Shown one piece after another: positions 23,051-35,685 of a stretch of 64,000 bases of DNA. A program made the translations under genes and the position numbers. Origin of the DNA: Perognathus longimembris pacificus (Eukaryota; Chordata; Mammalia; Rodentia; Heteromyidae); assembly GCF_023159225.1 (NCBI RefSeq), contig NC_063171.1, positions 10,864,826-10,928,825 on the forward strand, read 5' to 3'. The notes below the pieces were generated by a model. The model ran no database searches and had not been told where the DNA came from. It saw only the letters and a list, made by a program, of their open reading frames with translations. How positions within the stretch are numbered: position 1 is the first letter of the stretch; each line of letters opens with the position of its first letter.

Positions 23051-23714
23051 GATCTCCACTCTAGCATGAGGTTAATATATTCCAATTCCTGTTGAGAAAA
23101 GCAATGAATATAGAGAGAAATTGAGTTATTTTCTAATGAAACAGTGTCTAAAAATGAAATCAGACAGAGATGATATAGGAACCTGGGGAAGACTAGATCT
23201 GCTTTTCCAAAGTGATTAGGAGATATGGGAGATGAATGGGCTCTAATGTCCTTTCATTCTTCATCCATTCCTCTTAATGCCTTCTTCTGTCAAACTCATG
23301 CTCTTATCTACTTCCATTCCTAACATTTAAATAAGCCTACCCTAGGCCAACATTACCCAACTGAACACCAAGACTTACTGGGTAGAGTTTGAGGAGTCAC
23401 CGGATTTAATCTTTATATTCACGAGAAATGCTAGACTTTGATTCAGCCCATTATTTTAAGTAAAATAATGATCTTGCAAATGTGACACACATTACATTAA
23501 TTCATGCTAAAATATTAGCTTGTTAAATATAAACATTTTTATAAACTTTGCTGTTTTTATAACTTTAGTTTTAATTTTTTGTAATTTATTTCAATCACCA
23601 AAAATATAATTAGTTTAGTCTCCTTGAGTATTTAAATTGCTGATAACCCATATAAATGTGTCTTAGACTCACCCTGTTTAAACAAAGTATCTGGCCTTCT
23701 TTGTTTCATTGGCT
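23051..23714. other. Unassigned DNA
   Basis: No feature recognised; AT-rich after 23,450. Confidence 0.4.
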
Positions 23715-23822
23715 CCTAGTTCTGCTTTTTTGAGGAAGATCTCTAGTCTAGGCTGGCCTTGAACTCATGAGCCTCCAGTCTTAGACTCTAATTGCTTGGA
23801 TTATGAATATGTGCCTTCAGTC
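23715..23822 (-). mobile_element. B1-like SINE, antisense, old
   Basis: 'tctaggctggccttgaactc' and 'ttgcttggattatgaatatgt' match the complement of a B1 monomer. Confidence 0.65.
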
Positions 23823-24113
23823 TGCTCTTTTCCTGGCTCTCAAAGACCGACCAGCCACAGTACCATTAATGTTTGTTCTGGCTCAGTGTTTTCTTTCGTT
23901 TCCCATCTTAAGCTTTATCTTCTTCGTGCTAGCTGGAAAACAGGACAGACTTTCTGCTTTGGCCTCATAGTGCCCTTAAGTCATTGAATTTATATTCACC
24001 TTTTTCTTCCTTGCCTACTTATGTCCTGATGCTAGATGCTTCTGCTAGATTTTTCTAGCTGTCTCTTCCACATAGGTGGACATTCTTATTTCAAACTTAG
24101 AAACCAAATGCCT

Positions 24114-24127
24114 ATTGCTATGGCAAC
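24114..24127. promoter_or_regulatory. RFX X-box-like palindrome (candidate)
   Basis: ATTGCTATGGCAAC is one base from the palindromic GTTGCYATGGCAAC type of X-box bound by RFX factors. Sequence match only; no promoter is seen nearby. Confidence 0.3.
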
Positions 24128-24639
24128 ACAGATGCTCTGGTGATTACACAGTAATCACTTCACCTGAGAAACACAGAACTCAGGGAAGAAAACGCCTTCC
24201 TATGGCAAGTTTATTGGCCATAATGAGGCTACCTCGGGTCACCTCTAACTCTACCTTTCTGCTTGCAACAATCTTCATGAACTCTTCTTGGATATACTTG
24301 TACCTCTGAGTTTTGAAAAAAATAGCAAATCCAATATAATGTCCAGAGTTTGCACTGTAGTCTTAAGTTTAAATGGAATCATAGAACTTGAAATGTGAGA
24401 AAGTAGTAAGAAAGGTATCATGTTCTATGAAATGTACTATTTCTCTATGGTTGGTCAAAAAGTTGTTTTATTTTCCTGAACTTTTGATTTTGAATTTTTA
24501 AAGAATATGCTCTTTGAAATATCTATCGAGTCTACTATATTTCAGTTAATACATTTGTGTACATTTACATACCACCCAACATATTTCCTTATAAGTTTGT
24601 AAGGTAAATCTCCTTCCATATACAAGGGAAAACATGGAT

Positions 24640-24960
24640 CCTTTGTCTCTCTGGGACTGACTTGCTTAATATAACAGCAGGAAATGGGTACTCAAAAGGG
24701 GGCAGAGTGAGGTCAAAGGGAAAGGGGCAGATGAATGAAGAGAAGAAGGGGAAAATGCAGACAAAATTCCAATGTATATCCTACAAAATTAAAAAGTCTG
24801 AAAGAAGAGGTTGGAAAGGTAGGGATGGGTGAGAATGTTTAAAAGGTTGACAATGATCAAGATATATTGTAATCATAAACTGCTTAGTAAATAGCAACTC
24901 CTTTGTACAACTACTTAGAGATATTAATAAAATGTATTTTTAACAACATTATCATCTCTC
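24640..24960 (+). mobile_element. L1 3'-UTR fragment (older subfamily)
   Basis: 'gtactcaaaagggggcag', 'gatgaatgaagagaagaa' and 'gatcaagatatattgtaatc' match 46,680-46,935 in order. That copy is joined to an ORF2 end, which identifies both as L1. Confidence 0.75.
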
Positions 24961-27900
24961 AATTTCTTTGGTTTGAGAATTTGGAGTGTCTTTGCTGGTG
25001 GGTCTGGCTTAGTGTTGTCCATGAGGGCTCAACAAGGCACGAGCTAGCACTGCAATTATCTGACATCTGAAGTGGGTTGGCCTTCAAGATGGCTCAGGGG
25101 CGGCTGCTGAGGAAAGTTTGCATGTAAAATACCCTGATTGTAAGAAAGTTCCCTAGGTAGGGTGCTGCAAAGAGCTTTAGGCCTCATCTTTGTGGAAAAT
25201 CTCTGAGAATAAGGAGACTAATACATTTGATGTCTTACATATGCCTATTCATTTAATACACAAGTAGCGCTGTTCAAATAGTAACCCTTCAGTGTTTTTT
25301 TTCTGCCTATGTTTTAAAATACATGGAGGTGTGTACATTAATTCCACACCATGACTATTGATTTACCCTGTTTTTATTTTTAGTTTTGTCATGTCATTTT
25401 TGTATAGATGTGCATACACATAAAATATTAACACATATTGAGTGAATCAGGTTCTGTGGTGGGGGTCATCACAAGTTGGCCTTGATTTCATAAGCCTACC
25501 ATTGCAGCCTTGTGGGTTCTAGGAATTCATGTTGTCACACTTATATATTTTGAGGCTACATTATTTGGTTGTTAAAATGTAAAACTGTATTCATATGGTA
25601 TATTGAAATATATTTTTATGAAGTGAACCTCTTTTCACTGGAAATACTTGACATTATATTTAGCTTTACCGATTCTTTGTTAGTATTTATGCTATTCAAC
25701 TTTTTGTTTCTTTCAGTGTTCAACCTTTCTGAATATGCTTTAGAATGGTCTTATAAACACCATATTTATTAGACTTTCTTATGTTATATTTTGCTTTAAA
25801 ATACTTCCTGACTATAATAGTGTTAACATTCTGTTTTCACAGAATTAACCACAAATCCATTTTGATGTATTTGCCACACTATTTCATATTTTCTGTTTTT
25901 CTTCTATTTGTCCAGTATTTCATTTACTTTTCTTCTTGTCTAATAAGGAAAATGAGAAACTATATTTTATTATATAAGTTAGTTCTGTTAGTTCTATAGT
26001 TTCATTGTGTTCATATTATTTGTTTATACTAGAAAGTATAATATGATTAACTAATACAGCAAAACCTGGTTATTAACTTCCATCTTCTCTGAGACAATGC
26101 AAATATTTGTACATTTAAATACATGCCTACATTTAAATGTCTTTTTGGATATTTAAATTTCTTTTACCTTCCTCCTAACCTATATCTTAATCTCTTTTTT
26201 TATTTTGGTTGACATCTCTTTGTACCACTAAACATTATTATTACTGGTTTATACAACTCACAAGAGAGTATAAAAAGAAAGATAAAACTTCTTAGGATTT
26301 TTTCTGGATCCAGTTTTCATTCTGTTCTCCTCACTCATCCCCTGCAGTCTTACTTATCTGCAGTCCTCTATGGTTGAAAGTGCAGTGAGGTTGGTTTAGG
26401 TTGTTTTGCTCTTATCCTAGTGAATTCTAGCCTATATCCTTGGTGAGCATTGAATTTGGCTTCTGCCCTTGGTGTATGCAGCTCACTTACCAGGTCTTTC
26501 TTCTGCTGCATCAGCAAGTGAATTTAGAACATGTGCAGCTTCCACATTCCTGCCTCCCCCACCATAATTATGCTTATCTCTCAATGTTAGGACTTCATTA
26601 AACAATTAATTAGCATATAAGTTCTCCTCTCTCTTTTAAGGTGTCTATGTTTGTTAGAAAAATGTACATAGAATTGTTTTTGAAAGATGATTCACCTAAA
26701 TAATTCATCCTTACATAATCTGTTACCTCAATAAAGGTTACATTTGATTCAAAAATGAACAAGGCAACAAACACTTCCTAGATTTCACTTTAATAAAAAT
26801 AAAAATTGAATTAAAAATTTCATTGAACATTTATATATGCTACAGTGGTGTGAATATTTTTCTGTATTATATTGTCCCCATAATTTAGAACAGGGTCTAG
26901 CATATGTTTATGTGTAAACATTTTAGTAATTATAGTTACTTTTATGTATTCACTTCTCATTTGAAACATTTTTCACTTCACTTTTTGTCCTGCTGAGGCG
27001 CGAAGTCCAAGGTCCTATTGTGGAATTTGCTAGAGTTCTTAGTAAAGTAAGTAGGTGAATGAAATATGCTGTTGTGTTGTGACATAATTAGTTAATATAC
27101 TGCCTAATAAGGCATTTCTGCTTTTGGAGACTTTTTCTGTGATTTGATATTTTATGAACCTTCAAATTATATCATCTGTCATTGGCTCACAGAATTCTGT
27201 GAGTTTTGGCTCAACTGATAAAATGCCTATCTACCAATTGTAAGGCCCTAATTTCAAATCAAAGTATTAGAAAAGAAAAATGAAAAAAATAGAAAAGAGA
27301 AGAAATAACTTTATTCTTTGTTATGGCTGTGCAGAGAAGAGAGACTTCTGGACCAGTGATTTTCAAGCCTCTGTTCACACAAACCAAAAAATGTACTCCT
27401 GGATTAAAATTTGGAGTCCGTCATTTCCATTTTCACAATAAATTCTTGTAGAAAATTTAAAACAATATTACCAGGTACATTGAAGAGCATTTTAAAATGC
27501 ATCCTTGACTGTAATTCTGTTTGCTTAAGCTAAATCTCAATGTCATTTGAACAGACTTGGATTGTAAATAGTTTGAGTTCTGGTGCCAAGAAGCAATTAT
27601 CTACAGTGAGCAAAACCCAAATGATTTTATGCATAATGAATCACACTGGGAACTTCCAAATTCTCAGCAGGCAAACTGGCTCAGATAAGAAGTAAGGCTG
27701 TTGCTTGATTAGAGATGAAGCCACCAACTTATATTATCTGTTTTCAAGAAGTGAGGCAGATACAAATCAAATAATATTTACATAGCATTCCCCAAATTTC
27801 AGCATGCAAGGATTCTTTGTTCTTTTGTTTGCATTGTCCAAGACTAAAGTTTAAAAAGAAACAACAAGGGATTTTATATCTGTGAATTTTCAACTATTAT

Positions 27901-28009
27901 GACTTAATAAATTAGGACTCTTTAGTAGTCCTTTGTTTTCATTAATTTTCTTCATAAGTAAAGAAAAAACAAAGCAAAACTATGTAATGTGGTTTAAAAA
28001 GTGTTTAGA
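24961..28009. other. Unassigned AT-rich DNA, apparently single copy
   Basis: No repeat family recognised. Small hydrophobic ORFs at 25.6-26.0 kb reflect high AT content. 27,470-27,830 is a conserved-element candidate (see findings). Confidence 0.4.
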
Positions 28010-28240
28010 GGCTGGTGCTGGTAGCTAATACTTGTAATTCTAGCTACTCAGTAGGCTGAGATCTGAGAATTGAAGTTCAAAGCCACCTGGGAGAGAAAGC
28101 CTATGAGACTCTTATTTCCAATTAACTACCAAAAAAAAAAAATTAAAAAACTCGAGGTGAATCTGTGGCTCAAATGGTAGAGTGCTCCCAAGCAAAATGC
28201 ACAAGAACACACATTCAAAAAGAAGCCCACAACCAACAAG
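28010..28240 (+). mobile_element. Composite B1-like + Geo SINE
   Basis: 'ggctggtgctggtagctaat', 'tagctactcagtaggctgag', 'gagactcttatttccaatta', then an A run and a degraded right half 'ctgtggctcaaatggtagag'. Diverged copy. Confidence 0.8.
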
Positions 28241-29509
28241 AAAAACAACAAAATAACATTAACGTATTTTGAAGTTGATGAAAATGATGAGCTGCCTCTT
28301 GGAAATTCTGATAACTTCAGCACATTTATGTCTGTACCGTTCTAGACAAGCTTTGCCATACAGACATCTATTCTGAGAGATCTCAGAGTAAGCTTTGTTA
28401 AACTTTAGTTTCAGGACCTTGAACAGTAAATGGAAACCTCATAAACAAATGGAAAAAAATGAGCAAAGAGAAACATATTTGAGATAGTGTCTAGTGAGTA
28501 TTATTGCTGCATTTGTTCACCCTTTGTCCCACCATTTCTTTGTTCCCTCTTACCCACCCCAAAACAGATAAACTTACAAATAAGAAAAGTTACAGAAAAC
28601 AAAAAGAACAAAAATGAGAAAAAAACAAAACAAGAAAACAAAAAAAAAACACCTCTTGTTTCATTTTTTTGGAGTTAATTTTGATGAATACCATTGTATG
28701 TGATTATATGCACATAGCCATTTTGCCTTTGTCATCCTCTCCTAACAACATCCTCCTTTGGTCTCACTGTGTGAATATCTAGAGTCCTGTGTAATTTATC
28801 ATGTCAAAGTATATTTTTTGTGTCTTTTACCACCCATTGTGTTCACTTGTAGATTTATAGGCACATGTTAGTTACAATAAATGGGGAAAATCATGCAAAC
28901 CATATTTCCTTGGGTCTGTCTTATTTCGGTAACATAATTTATCCCAACTATTTCCATTTCCTTAGGAATGGAACAGTATCATTCTTTTGGATAGAAAAGT
29001 AAAATCTTACAATTTGTTGGTGGGGCATGGGAGGAAAACACTGGAAATAAGTGAAGGAAGGGTGATATTATTCAAAAAGAAATGTGCTCATTACTCGACG
29101 TATATAACTATAACCCCTGTGTACATCATCTTTACAGGAATAATAATAAGCCATATTTGCCTGAATTATGCAAGCTAAACTTTGATTATAGTCACCGAAT
29201 CACTGTAACCACAGTGCTGTTAGTGTTGCCAAGGAGACCTCACATTTATCCTGTCCATGATGCATCTGGGAACTGGGCAGTAAATATCTCAGCTCATCTT
29301 CCTCTCCCTGTCACTCATTTGTCACAAAGACAGCCATACATACACATATGATAACTTTTATTGGTTTTGTACTCTTCCCAACTTTTAGTTGAACTATAGA
29401 TGTTGAAAGTAGAAAAATATGATGTGACACGTGTCAAACCCATTTACATGGCAAAGTGAAAATACCTAGAGATGTAATATATAAATGTTCCTCAAAAGTG
29501 TCCAAGATG
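28241..29509. other. Unassigned DNA
   Basis: Includes an A-rich tract at 28,566-28,660 and a conserved-element candidate at 29,120-29,330. No gene recognised. Confidence 0.4.
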
Positions 29510-31492
29510 AGACTTCCGGGAAGACTGCGGAGGAGCAGCAGAGCCCTAGCTGAGCTCCCTCCAACATCACAGTTTTCTCACCCAATAGAAAGTTTTACTC
29601 CTAGAAAGACAGCCAGAGTAAGTTCTAACAGTACAGGGATTCTGATCAGGAAGGAAAAATTGACGTTGCTCATCTGAAAACACAGATTTGAGCTCCAGGC
29701 GGCATCCTGCCACCACGCCAGTGCCGACGCCAGCACAGCACCCAGAACAGCAACCCTCGTGCCGCGCGGCTAAAGCACACAGCATAGACCAGGGAGAAAT
29801 CCTCCAGATGGCGGCTGAGCACGGACGGGCTGAAATCGCAGAGAAAGCATGAGTACCCCATGAAAGATATTCTCACTCGCGCCCACAGAGCAGTTTCTGG
29901 AAGGTAGCCCTTCCCCCACCGCCAGAGCAAAGCGCCATCTTTGACACTGGCATAGGGTCAGACCAGACTGGAACTACAGCAGACCTGAGGAAAGTGAGGA
30001 CAAAGGAGCCATCTTTGAAAAGGGCAAGAGGGACCGACCAGTGAGAGCCAGCTCCAACCAGGAGAACGCGCCCTGCCCAGGCATAAGGCTCGTCTTGGGC
30101 CACAGCTTAGCCAGAGGTGCCCCGCCCTGCCCGCCGGAATTTCTAAATTTAAAGCGAAAGCGGGGAGCAGCTACCGGTGGCATGGAAACACCAGATGGGG
30201 AACAAACAGTTCCAGAGACAGATAAACGGTCCCATCATAGAGGAAGCCAAATTCCCAGCCTGAAACGGAGCTGAATTTCATAGCCAGCTCCGCCAGGCGG
30301 CCGCCCCGCCCAGGAGGGAGGAACCTCCCCCAGGCAAGCAACACTCAGCCAGGTAAACCAGGCCAGAGGTGCCCCACCCTGCTGAGTCTGCAGCCTATTC
30401 AAAGCCAGGCATTAAAGGCCGTGGCCCCACAGCAAACAGAGGAGCCATGGCTCCCGAGACTGCTCACATCCCCATCTACAGAGGACGCCCAAGGTCTACC
30501 TGCAAGCTATGCAAACCACAGACACCCAGGATTGCACCAACAGGGGAGAAGGGTCAGAACAGATCCATCCCCTGTGAACTGAAAGCAAGTCAAACCAGCC
30601 AAGTGGCAGAATAGTCTGCAGACCATCACAAGGAAACCAGAGACTGGGGAAAGACCACCCAAACAAGGAGGACGCCATTTTTTTTCTTTTCAAACATTTT
30701 TTAAACTTCAAAAAAATTTTTTTTAAATTTTTTCACTTCTGAAACGTCGTTTTTTTTTTTGTTTTCCATTTTTTACCTGTTTGTTTTATTAAGTTTTTTT
30801 TTTTGGGGGGGGGGTTGTTCGTATGTCTGGTTTTATCCTTTTTATTTTTTAAAAATAATTTTTCTCTGTTTTGTGCATCTGTCTTCCACAATTTTTTCTT
30901 AATTTCTCTCTTTGCATTCTCTTTCTTTGAAAATTACTTTCCTATGAATAACACCTCCACTCTTTTTTGCTAACTCTCCATTGTCTATCATTTTAACCTT
31001 GTTCTTTCTACTGATTCTAATCTTCTCCACATTTCCACGTCACTGAAACTAAACCAAAATCATCACCCCCCCCTTCCCCCAATACATTTTACTCTATTCC
31101 CTTTACTACCTCTAACTTTCCCTCCTGACTTACTGCCAGGACCTCCAGGTTCCATTGGCTCCTGGTTATTGGATAGAGGGTATCCCTGCTTAATCCAAGT
31201 GAATCAAAGGGATTCATAGGAAAGCCAGTCCCAAAAGAACTTAATATAAGAACAAAAATTGCTCATAGGTTTATAACAGTAAATAAGTAACTACTGAATA
31301 CAGGGCCCAGGATCGGTTGTTATATTGAAATTGTATTCTTTAGGAACATGAAATCTATTTTTATAGACAGGTATACAAGGTATCTGTATATAATTGTGAA
31401 CTTACAAGATTTACACAACAGTGCTTGGTAAGGGCTGCTTTGGGTCTTAAACGGTGCTCACAGGTGCTTGTAGATTGGCATTCCCAATCCAA
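29510..31492 (+). promoter_or_regulatory. L1 5' UTR / internal promoter region
   Basis: About 1,980 bp. The first ~850 bp is GC- and CpG-rich compared with the surrounding DNA and is collinear with the antisense copy at 7,317-8,140. Near the start, other copies read GAAGATGG (a YY1-type site also seen at primate L1 starts), but this copy has GAAGACTGCGG, which breaks the ATGG core. A T-rich block (about 30,676-30,960) precedes a pyrimidine-rich segment and the ORF1 leader. Promoter function is inferred from position, not shown. Confidence 0.8.
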
Positions 31493-32583
31493 ATGGGCAG
31501 AAGAAACAAAAGAAAGATGGCAAAAAATGGAGTCTTTTCTCCCACTCAAAACAAGCAGGAAACAGAGCAGTCAATCAAAGACATAGAAGAGAACTCTCAA
31601 ACTGCTCTACAAAGTCTACTGATAAACATGCTAAATGAAAAGTTTGAATCAATACAGCAATCCTTCCATAAAGTAATAGATGATTTCATGGCCTCAACAA
31701 ATAAAAAGATAAATGAAATTCAAGAGTCAAATGAAAAGATAGCTACCCAGGTAAAAGATTTGAGAGACAGTACTCAAAACCAAATTAATGAAGTACAGAA
31801 GTCCATGCAAGACCTAAGACATGACATGGAAATCATCAGGAAAGACCAGTCAGAAGGAAAAGAGATTCAAAATCAAGTAGCTAGCCTACAGTCCTGACTA
31901 AATAAAGCAGAGGATCGAATCTCAGGAGCTGAAGATTCCCTAGAATCTATGGAGCAAGATAAAAAATCAACACAAATCCAGTCCAATCAACAAAACAGAT
32001 CACTACAGGAGATACAAGACACGATCAGGAAGCCCGATTTAAGGATAATAGGTATTGAGGAAAACTTGGAGAAAGAAGTTAATGGGATAGGCAACCTATT
32101 TAACAGAATATTAGCTGAGAACTTCCCAAATATCCAGAAGGATAGGCCTGTACAGATACAAGAAGCATTTAGAACCCCAAACTGACCAGACCAGAATAGG
32201 ACAGCCCACCGACACATTGTGATCAAAACAGGATCAGTAGAGCACAAGGAAATAATCCTTAAAGCTGTTAGGTAGAAGAAACAATCACATATAAAGGAAA
32301 AGCAGTCAGAATTACCCCAGACTTCTCAGCAGAGACATTGAAAGCAAGGAGAGCCTAGAATGAGGTATATCAAACACTAAATAAAAATAACTACCAACCA
32401 AGAATACTGTACCCAGCCAAACTCTCATTCATAGCCAAAGGTCAAATAAAAGTCTTCCACAGTAAGGAAAAACTGAATCAATATATCTCCACCAAACCAG
32501 CTTTACAGAAAATCCTCAAAGGTGTACGATACAGGGAAAATAATCAAGATCACAATGCAGACAGAGAAATGAACCCTAAATAG
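31493..32583 (+). pseudogene. L1 ORF1 (RNA-binding chaperone protein), disrupted
   Basis: In intact L1s this product forms trimers, binds the L1 RNA and acts in the cytoplasmic ribonucleoprotein. The ATG at 31,493 gives MGRRNKRKMAKNG, followed by a long heptad-rich coiled coil (IQQSFHKVID.., NEIQESNEKIATQV). A region typical of the RRM follows ('DLRIIGIEEN', 'NLFNRILAENFPNIQ', 'VQIQEAFRTPN'), then the C-terminal domain ('ITPDFSAETLKAR', 'RILYPAKLSFI'). The frame is broken by TGA at 31,895 and TGA at 32,183 (where most L1s have Arg, probably CpG decay). There is also a TAG at 32,273 with a frameshift just after it, and a TAG at 32,356 where Trp is expected. It would end at TAG 32,581-32,583. 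Length of about 363 codons is normal for the family. Confidence 0.92.
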
Positions 32584-32916
32584 TAAACATCAGATCAAGA
32601 AATGGGAAGACACAGCTTTTAACAAGATAGTGATAATGAAAGGAACAAACAATCATCTCTCAATCCTAACTCTCGACATTAATGGATTTAATTCTCCAAT
32701 CAAATGACATAAGCTCATAAGTTGCTTCAAAAATCAAGATCCATCTTTCTGCTGCCTACAAGAGAAACATCTACCCAGCAAAAGTAAACATCTTCTAAAA
32801 GTGAAAGGCTGGAATCAAATCTATCAAGCAAATGGCCCCAATAAGCAGGCTGGAGTTGCAATCCTAGTATCAGACAAAATTGACTTCAAATTAAAAAAGG
32901 TAAGAAAAGACAAAGA

Positions 32917-33130
32917 GCTGGGGATATGGCCTAGTGGCAAGAGTGCTTGCCTCGTATACATGAGGCCCTGGGTTCAGTTCCCCAGCACCACATATACAGA
33001 AAATGGCCAGAAGTGGCGCTGTGGCTCAAGTGGCAGATTGATAGCCCTGAGAAAAAAGAAGCCAGGGACAGTGCTCAGGCCCTGAGTCCAAGCCCCAGGA
33101 CTGGCCAAAAAAAAAAAAAAAAAAAAAAAA
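32917..33130 (+). mobile_element. IDL-Geo SINE inserted in L1 endonuclease domain
   Basis: Full dimer: 'gctggggatatggcctagtg', B-box 'ggttcagttcc', Geo half 'ggccagaagtggcgctgtgg' to 'ccccaggactggcc', then an A tail of about 24. The flanking AGACAAAGA (32,908-32,916 and 33,136-33,144) is the target duplication. The interrupted ORF2 frame continues after it. Confidence 0.95.
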
Positions 33131-35460
33131 GAGAGAGACAAAGAAGGTTACTACATACTAATAAAGGGATCTCACCTACATGAAGATATAACCATTCTAA
33201 ATATCTACACACCAAATGCAGGAGCACCCAACTTCATCATACAAATACTACTGACTCTAAAAACACTCATAGACCCAAACAAATTGGTAGTTGGGGACAT
33301 TAACACTCCACAATCACTTCTGAACAGATCAACATGCCAAAAACTGAACAAAGAAATCACAGAACTAAATGACTGCATAGACCAACTAGACTTAACCGAC
33401 ATCTACAAAATATTCCACCCAGCAACAACAGAATACACATTCTTCCCCACAGCACATGGAACATTCTCCAAAATAGATCACATCTTAGGGCACAAAGAAA
33501 ATCTGTACAAATTCAGAAGTATCGAAACCATTCCCTGCATTCTCTCAGACCACAATGGAATAAAATTAGAGCTCAACTCAAACAGCCACCCCAGAAAATC
33601 CTACAATTCATGGAGACTAAACAACACACTGCTGAACCATCAGTGGGTCATTAAAGAAATAAAAACAGAAATTCAAATGTTTATGGAATTCAACCAAGAT
33701 GAGGACACAAAGTACCAGCTCCTTTGGGACAGCAAAGGCAGTACTCAGAGGAAAATTTATATCTCTGAGTGCATACACCAACAAAGTGGAGAATCAGCAA
33801 CTCAAAAATTTAAGGAAGCACCTACATTTCCTTGAAAGAGAACAACAAGCCAAACCATAATTCAATAGACAGAAGCAAATAATTAAAATCAAATCAGAAT
33901 TAAATCAATTAGAGACAAAGAAAACCATCGAAAGAATCAACAAAACAGAGTTGGTTCTTTGAAGAAATCTACAAGATAGACAGACCCCTGGCAAACCTGA
34001 CCAAAAAACGAAGGCAGCACACTCAAATAAACAAGATAAGAGATGAAACAGGTAACATCACCACAGAAATAACCAAAATTCAGAAAATAATAAGGGACTA
34101 TTTTGCAAACCTTTATGCAAACAAATTCGAGAACTTGGAAGAAATGGATGATTTCCTCGAAAAAATTCATATCCCCAAACTGAACCATGAAGTTTTAAAC
34201 CTTCTAAACAGACCCATATCCAGTATTGAAATAGAAATGGCAATAAGTGATCTCCCATCCAAGAAAAGCCAATGTGAAGAGAGATTCACTGCAGAATTCT
34301 ACAAGGCCTTCAAAACAGAACTCACACCAATATTTCTCAAAATCTTCAATGAAATTGAAAGAGAAACTTCACTACCAGATACATTCTATGAAGCCAATAT
34401 AACGCTCATCCCAAAACCAGGCAGGGACTCATCACGGAAAGAGGACTATAGACCGATTTCCCTGATGAACATAGATGCAAAAATTCTCAATAAAATTCAG
34501 GCCAATCGACTTCAACAAGTCATCAAAAAAATCATACACCACGATCAAACTGGTTCATCCCAGGGATGCAAAGTTGGTTTAATATACGCAAGTCAGTTAA
34601 TGTAATCCACCACATCAACTGGCCAAGGAAAAGAACCACATGGTTTTATCTCTGGATGTGGAAAAAGCATTTGATAAAATCCAGCACCCATTTATGCTAA
34701 AAGCCCTGGAAAAACTGGGATTCCAGGGAACATTCCTGAATATAATCAAGGCAGTTTATGACAAACCAACAGCAAGCATAACTCTAAATGGTGAAAACTA
34801 AAGCTATTCCCTTTAAAATCAGGAACAATGCAGGGATGTCCACTCTCTCCCCTGCTCTTCAACATAGTACTAGAATTCTTAGCCAGAAGATTTAGGCAAG
34901 AAGAAAATATAAAGGGGATCCAAATAGGAAAAGATGAAGTTAAACTTTCTCTCTTCACAGATGACATGATCCTGTACCTAAAGAACCCCATAGACTCTAC
35001 CCCCAAGCTACTAGAACTGATCCAAAACTTTGGCAAAGTTGCAGTATATAAAATAAACCCTCAAAAATCAACAGCCTTTCTCTATGCTAATGACCCAAAG
35101 ACCGAGGCTGAAATCAGGAAAGCAACTCCTTTTGCATTAGTCCCCCAAACATAAAATACCTAGGAATAACCTTAACCAAAGAAGTGAAAGACCACTTTGA
35201 TGAGAACTTTAAAAGCTTGCAAAATGAAATTAAGTCAGAACTAAGGAAATGGAAAATCCTCCCATGCTCCTGGATTGGGAGGATTAATATAATCAAAATG
35301 GCAATATTGCCAAAGGCTATCTACAAATTCAATGCAATACCAATTATTATCCCAACACCATTTTTTAATGAAATAGAGGGAGCAATCCAGAAATTCATAT
35401 GGAACAATAAAAGACCTAGAATAACAAAAACAATCCTAAGCAGAAAGAACAGTGCTGGAG

Positions 35461-35648
35461 GGCTGGGGATATGGCCTAGTGGCAAGAGTGCTTGCCTCGT
35501 ATATATGAGGCCCTGGGTTCAATTCCCCAGCACCACATATACAGAAAATGGCCAGAAGTGGCGCTGTGGCTCAAGTGGCAGAGTGCTAGCCTTGAGCGGG
35601 AAGAAGCCAGGGACAGTGCTCAGGCCCTGAGTCCAAGGCCCAGGACTG

Positions 35649-35680
<32 letters not shown>
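35461..35680 (+). mobile_element. IDL-Geo SINE inserted in L1 ORF2, perfect 17-bp duplication
   Basis: Full dimer beginning ggctggggatatggcctagt with B-box-like 'ggttcaattcc', the Geo half and an uninterrupted A tail of about 30. AAAGAACAGTGCTGGAG is duplicated exactly at 35,444-35,460 and 35,679-35,695. The long pure A tail and perfect duplication point to a fairly recent insertion. Confidence 0.97.

Positions 35681-35685
<5 letters not shown>

Noticed and set aside
29567..29930. Host CpG-island promoter at the GC-rich block
   Set aside because: The GC-rich region is the L1 5' UTR, collinear with the other L1 copies; no host first exon is visible.
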